NCBI GenBank assembly: GCA_937900125.1
Contig: CALCEK010000290.1
Location: 1-7,589 of the forward strand
Origin: an uncultured Treponema sp.
Lineage (GTDB): Bacteria > Spirochaetota > Spirochaetia > Treponematales > Treponemataceae
Direction of reading: 5' to 3'
Length of the DNA stretch: 7,589 nt
Part shown: piece by piece, positions 7,069 to 7,589 of the stretch
Layout: each line of letters opens with the position of its first letter
Numbering within the stretch: the first letter of the stretch is position 1
Program-made: the position numbers and the translations under genes
Notes under the pieces: generated by a model
What the model saw: only the letters and a program-made list of their open reading frames with translations
Told to the model about the DNA's origin: nothing
Database searches by the model: none

Positions 7069-7589
7069 ATGGCAGGAAATACTTTTGGAAAAGCGTTTAA
7101 AGTTACCACTTTTGGTGAAAGTCACGGAGTTGCATTGGGTTGCATAATTGACGGTTGTCCTGCGGGGCTAAAAATTGATGAAGGCTTTATTCAAAACGAG
7201 CTAAATCGGCGTAGGCCTGGTGCTAAACAAATTGACCAAAACGGAAACGAAATTCAAAATGTTGCCGTAACCGCCCGAAACGAAGCCGACAAAGCGCAAA
7301 TTCTAAGCGGCGTTTTTGAAGGCTACAGCACTGGAACTCCTATTGCAATCGCAATTTACAATTCTGACCAACATTCTTCCGATTATTCTTCTATTAAAGA
7401 TGTATTTCGTCCAGGACACGCCGACTATACATTTGACAAGAAGTACGGTATTCGGGATTATCGCGGAGGCGGAAGAAGCAGCGGGCGCGAAACTTCTGCG
7501 CGAGTTGCCGCTGGTGCGATTGCAAAATTATTTTTAGCGCAAAATGGGATTTCTGTAACCGCTTACACAATACGAGCGGCGGGTATTTC
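7069..7589 (+). CDS. aroC: Chorismate synthase, 3'-truncated by window edge
   Basis: Chorismate synthase converts 5-enolpyruvylshikimate-3-phosphate to chorismate using reduced FMN, closing the shikimate pathway in the cytoplasm. The first 173 codons are present, about half of the usual 350-390. Unmistakable marks are MAGNTFGKAFKVTTFGESHG with the catalytic H19, RRRPG (47-51), EADKAQILSGVFEG, DVFRPGHAD with the second catalytic histidine H117, and RDYRGGGRSSGRET (129-142). The start is the ATG behind a strong GGGAGG. Between RRRPG and the conserved EAD there are about 11 more residues than in common bacterial forms (around 54-66, IDQNGNEIQNVAV). It is divergent from the RND operon, with no sign of a functional link. 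Presence of aroC means the organism makes its own aromatic amino acids, unlike T. pallidum, which lacks the pathway. Confidence 0.95.
   Translation, partial: MAGNTFGKAFKVTTFGESHGVALGCIIDGCPAGLKIDEGFIQNELNRRRPGAKQIDQNGNEIQNVAVTARNEADKAQILSGVFEGYSTGTPIAIAIYNSDQHSSDYSSIKDVFRPGHADYTFDKKYGIRDYRGGGRSSGRETSARVAAGAIAKLFLAQNGISVTAYTIRAAGI

Noticed and set aside
7316..7537. 73-codon rightward open frame inside aroC
   Set aside because: It is a +1 shadow of the strongly conserved chorismate synthase frame.

Overview
The window is ordinary protein-coding DNA of a low-GC Gram-negative-type bacterium. The best guess is a spirochaete of the Treponema group. This rests on the A/T-rich codon choice, the mix of TTG and ATG starts, and an RND / LolA-like / outer-membrane-barrel gene trio of a kind I associate with treponemes. 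That is an inference, not proof. It holds six genes, two of them cut by the window edges. No RNA genes, mobile elements or CRISPR arrays were found.

Left part, rightward (1-2514): a two-gene operon. The 3' part of an L-2,4-diaminobutyrate:2-oxoglutarate aminotransferase (dat) overlaps by 4 bases the TTG start of L-2,4-diaminobutyrate decarboxylase (ddc). Together they turn aspartate-4-semialdehyde into diaminobutyrate and then 1,3-diaminopropane, a short polyamine.

Middle part, leftward (6934 down to 2511): a tight three-gene operon. It encodes a 12-TM RND/MMPL-type transporter, a LolA-like 'outer membrane lipoprotein-sorting' periplasmic protein, and a DUF1302-like predicted outer-membrane beta-barrel. 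The gaps are 13 and 4 bases. Inner-membrane pump, periplasmic carrier and outer-membrane barrel look like a complete cross-envelope route for a lipid or other hydrophobic cargo. This is the most interesting system in the window, and its substrate is unknown.

Right part, rightward (7069 to the edge): the first 173 codons of chorismate synthase (aroC), the last step of the shikimate pathway.

The only real intergenic region (6935-7068) holds two back-to-back sigma70-type promoters whose -35 boxes overlap. The leftward one is near consensus with an extended -10; the rightward one is weaker. At the other end of the leftward operon its stop codon overlaps the ddc stop codon. A candidate leftward terminator lies inside the 3' end of ddc.
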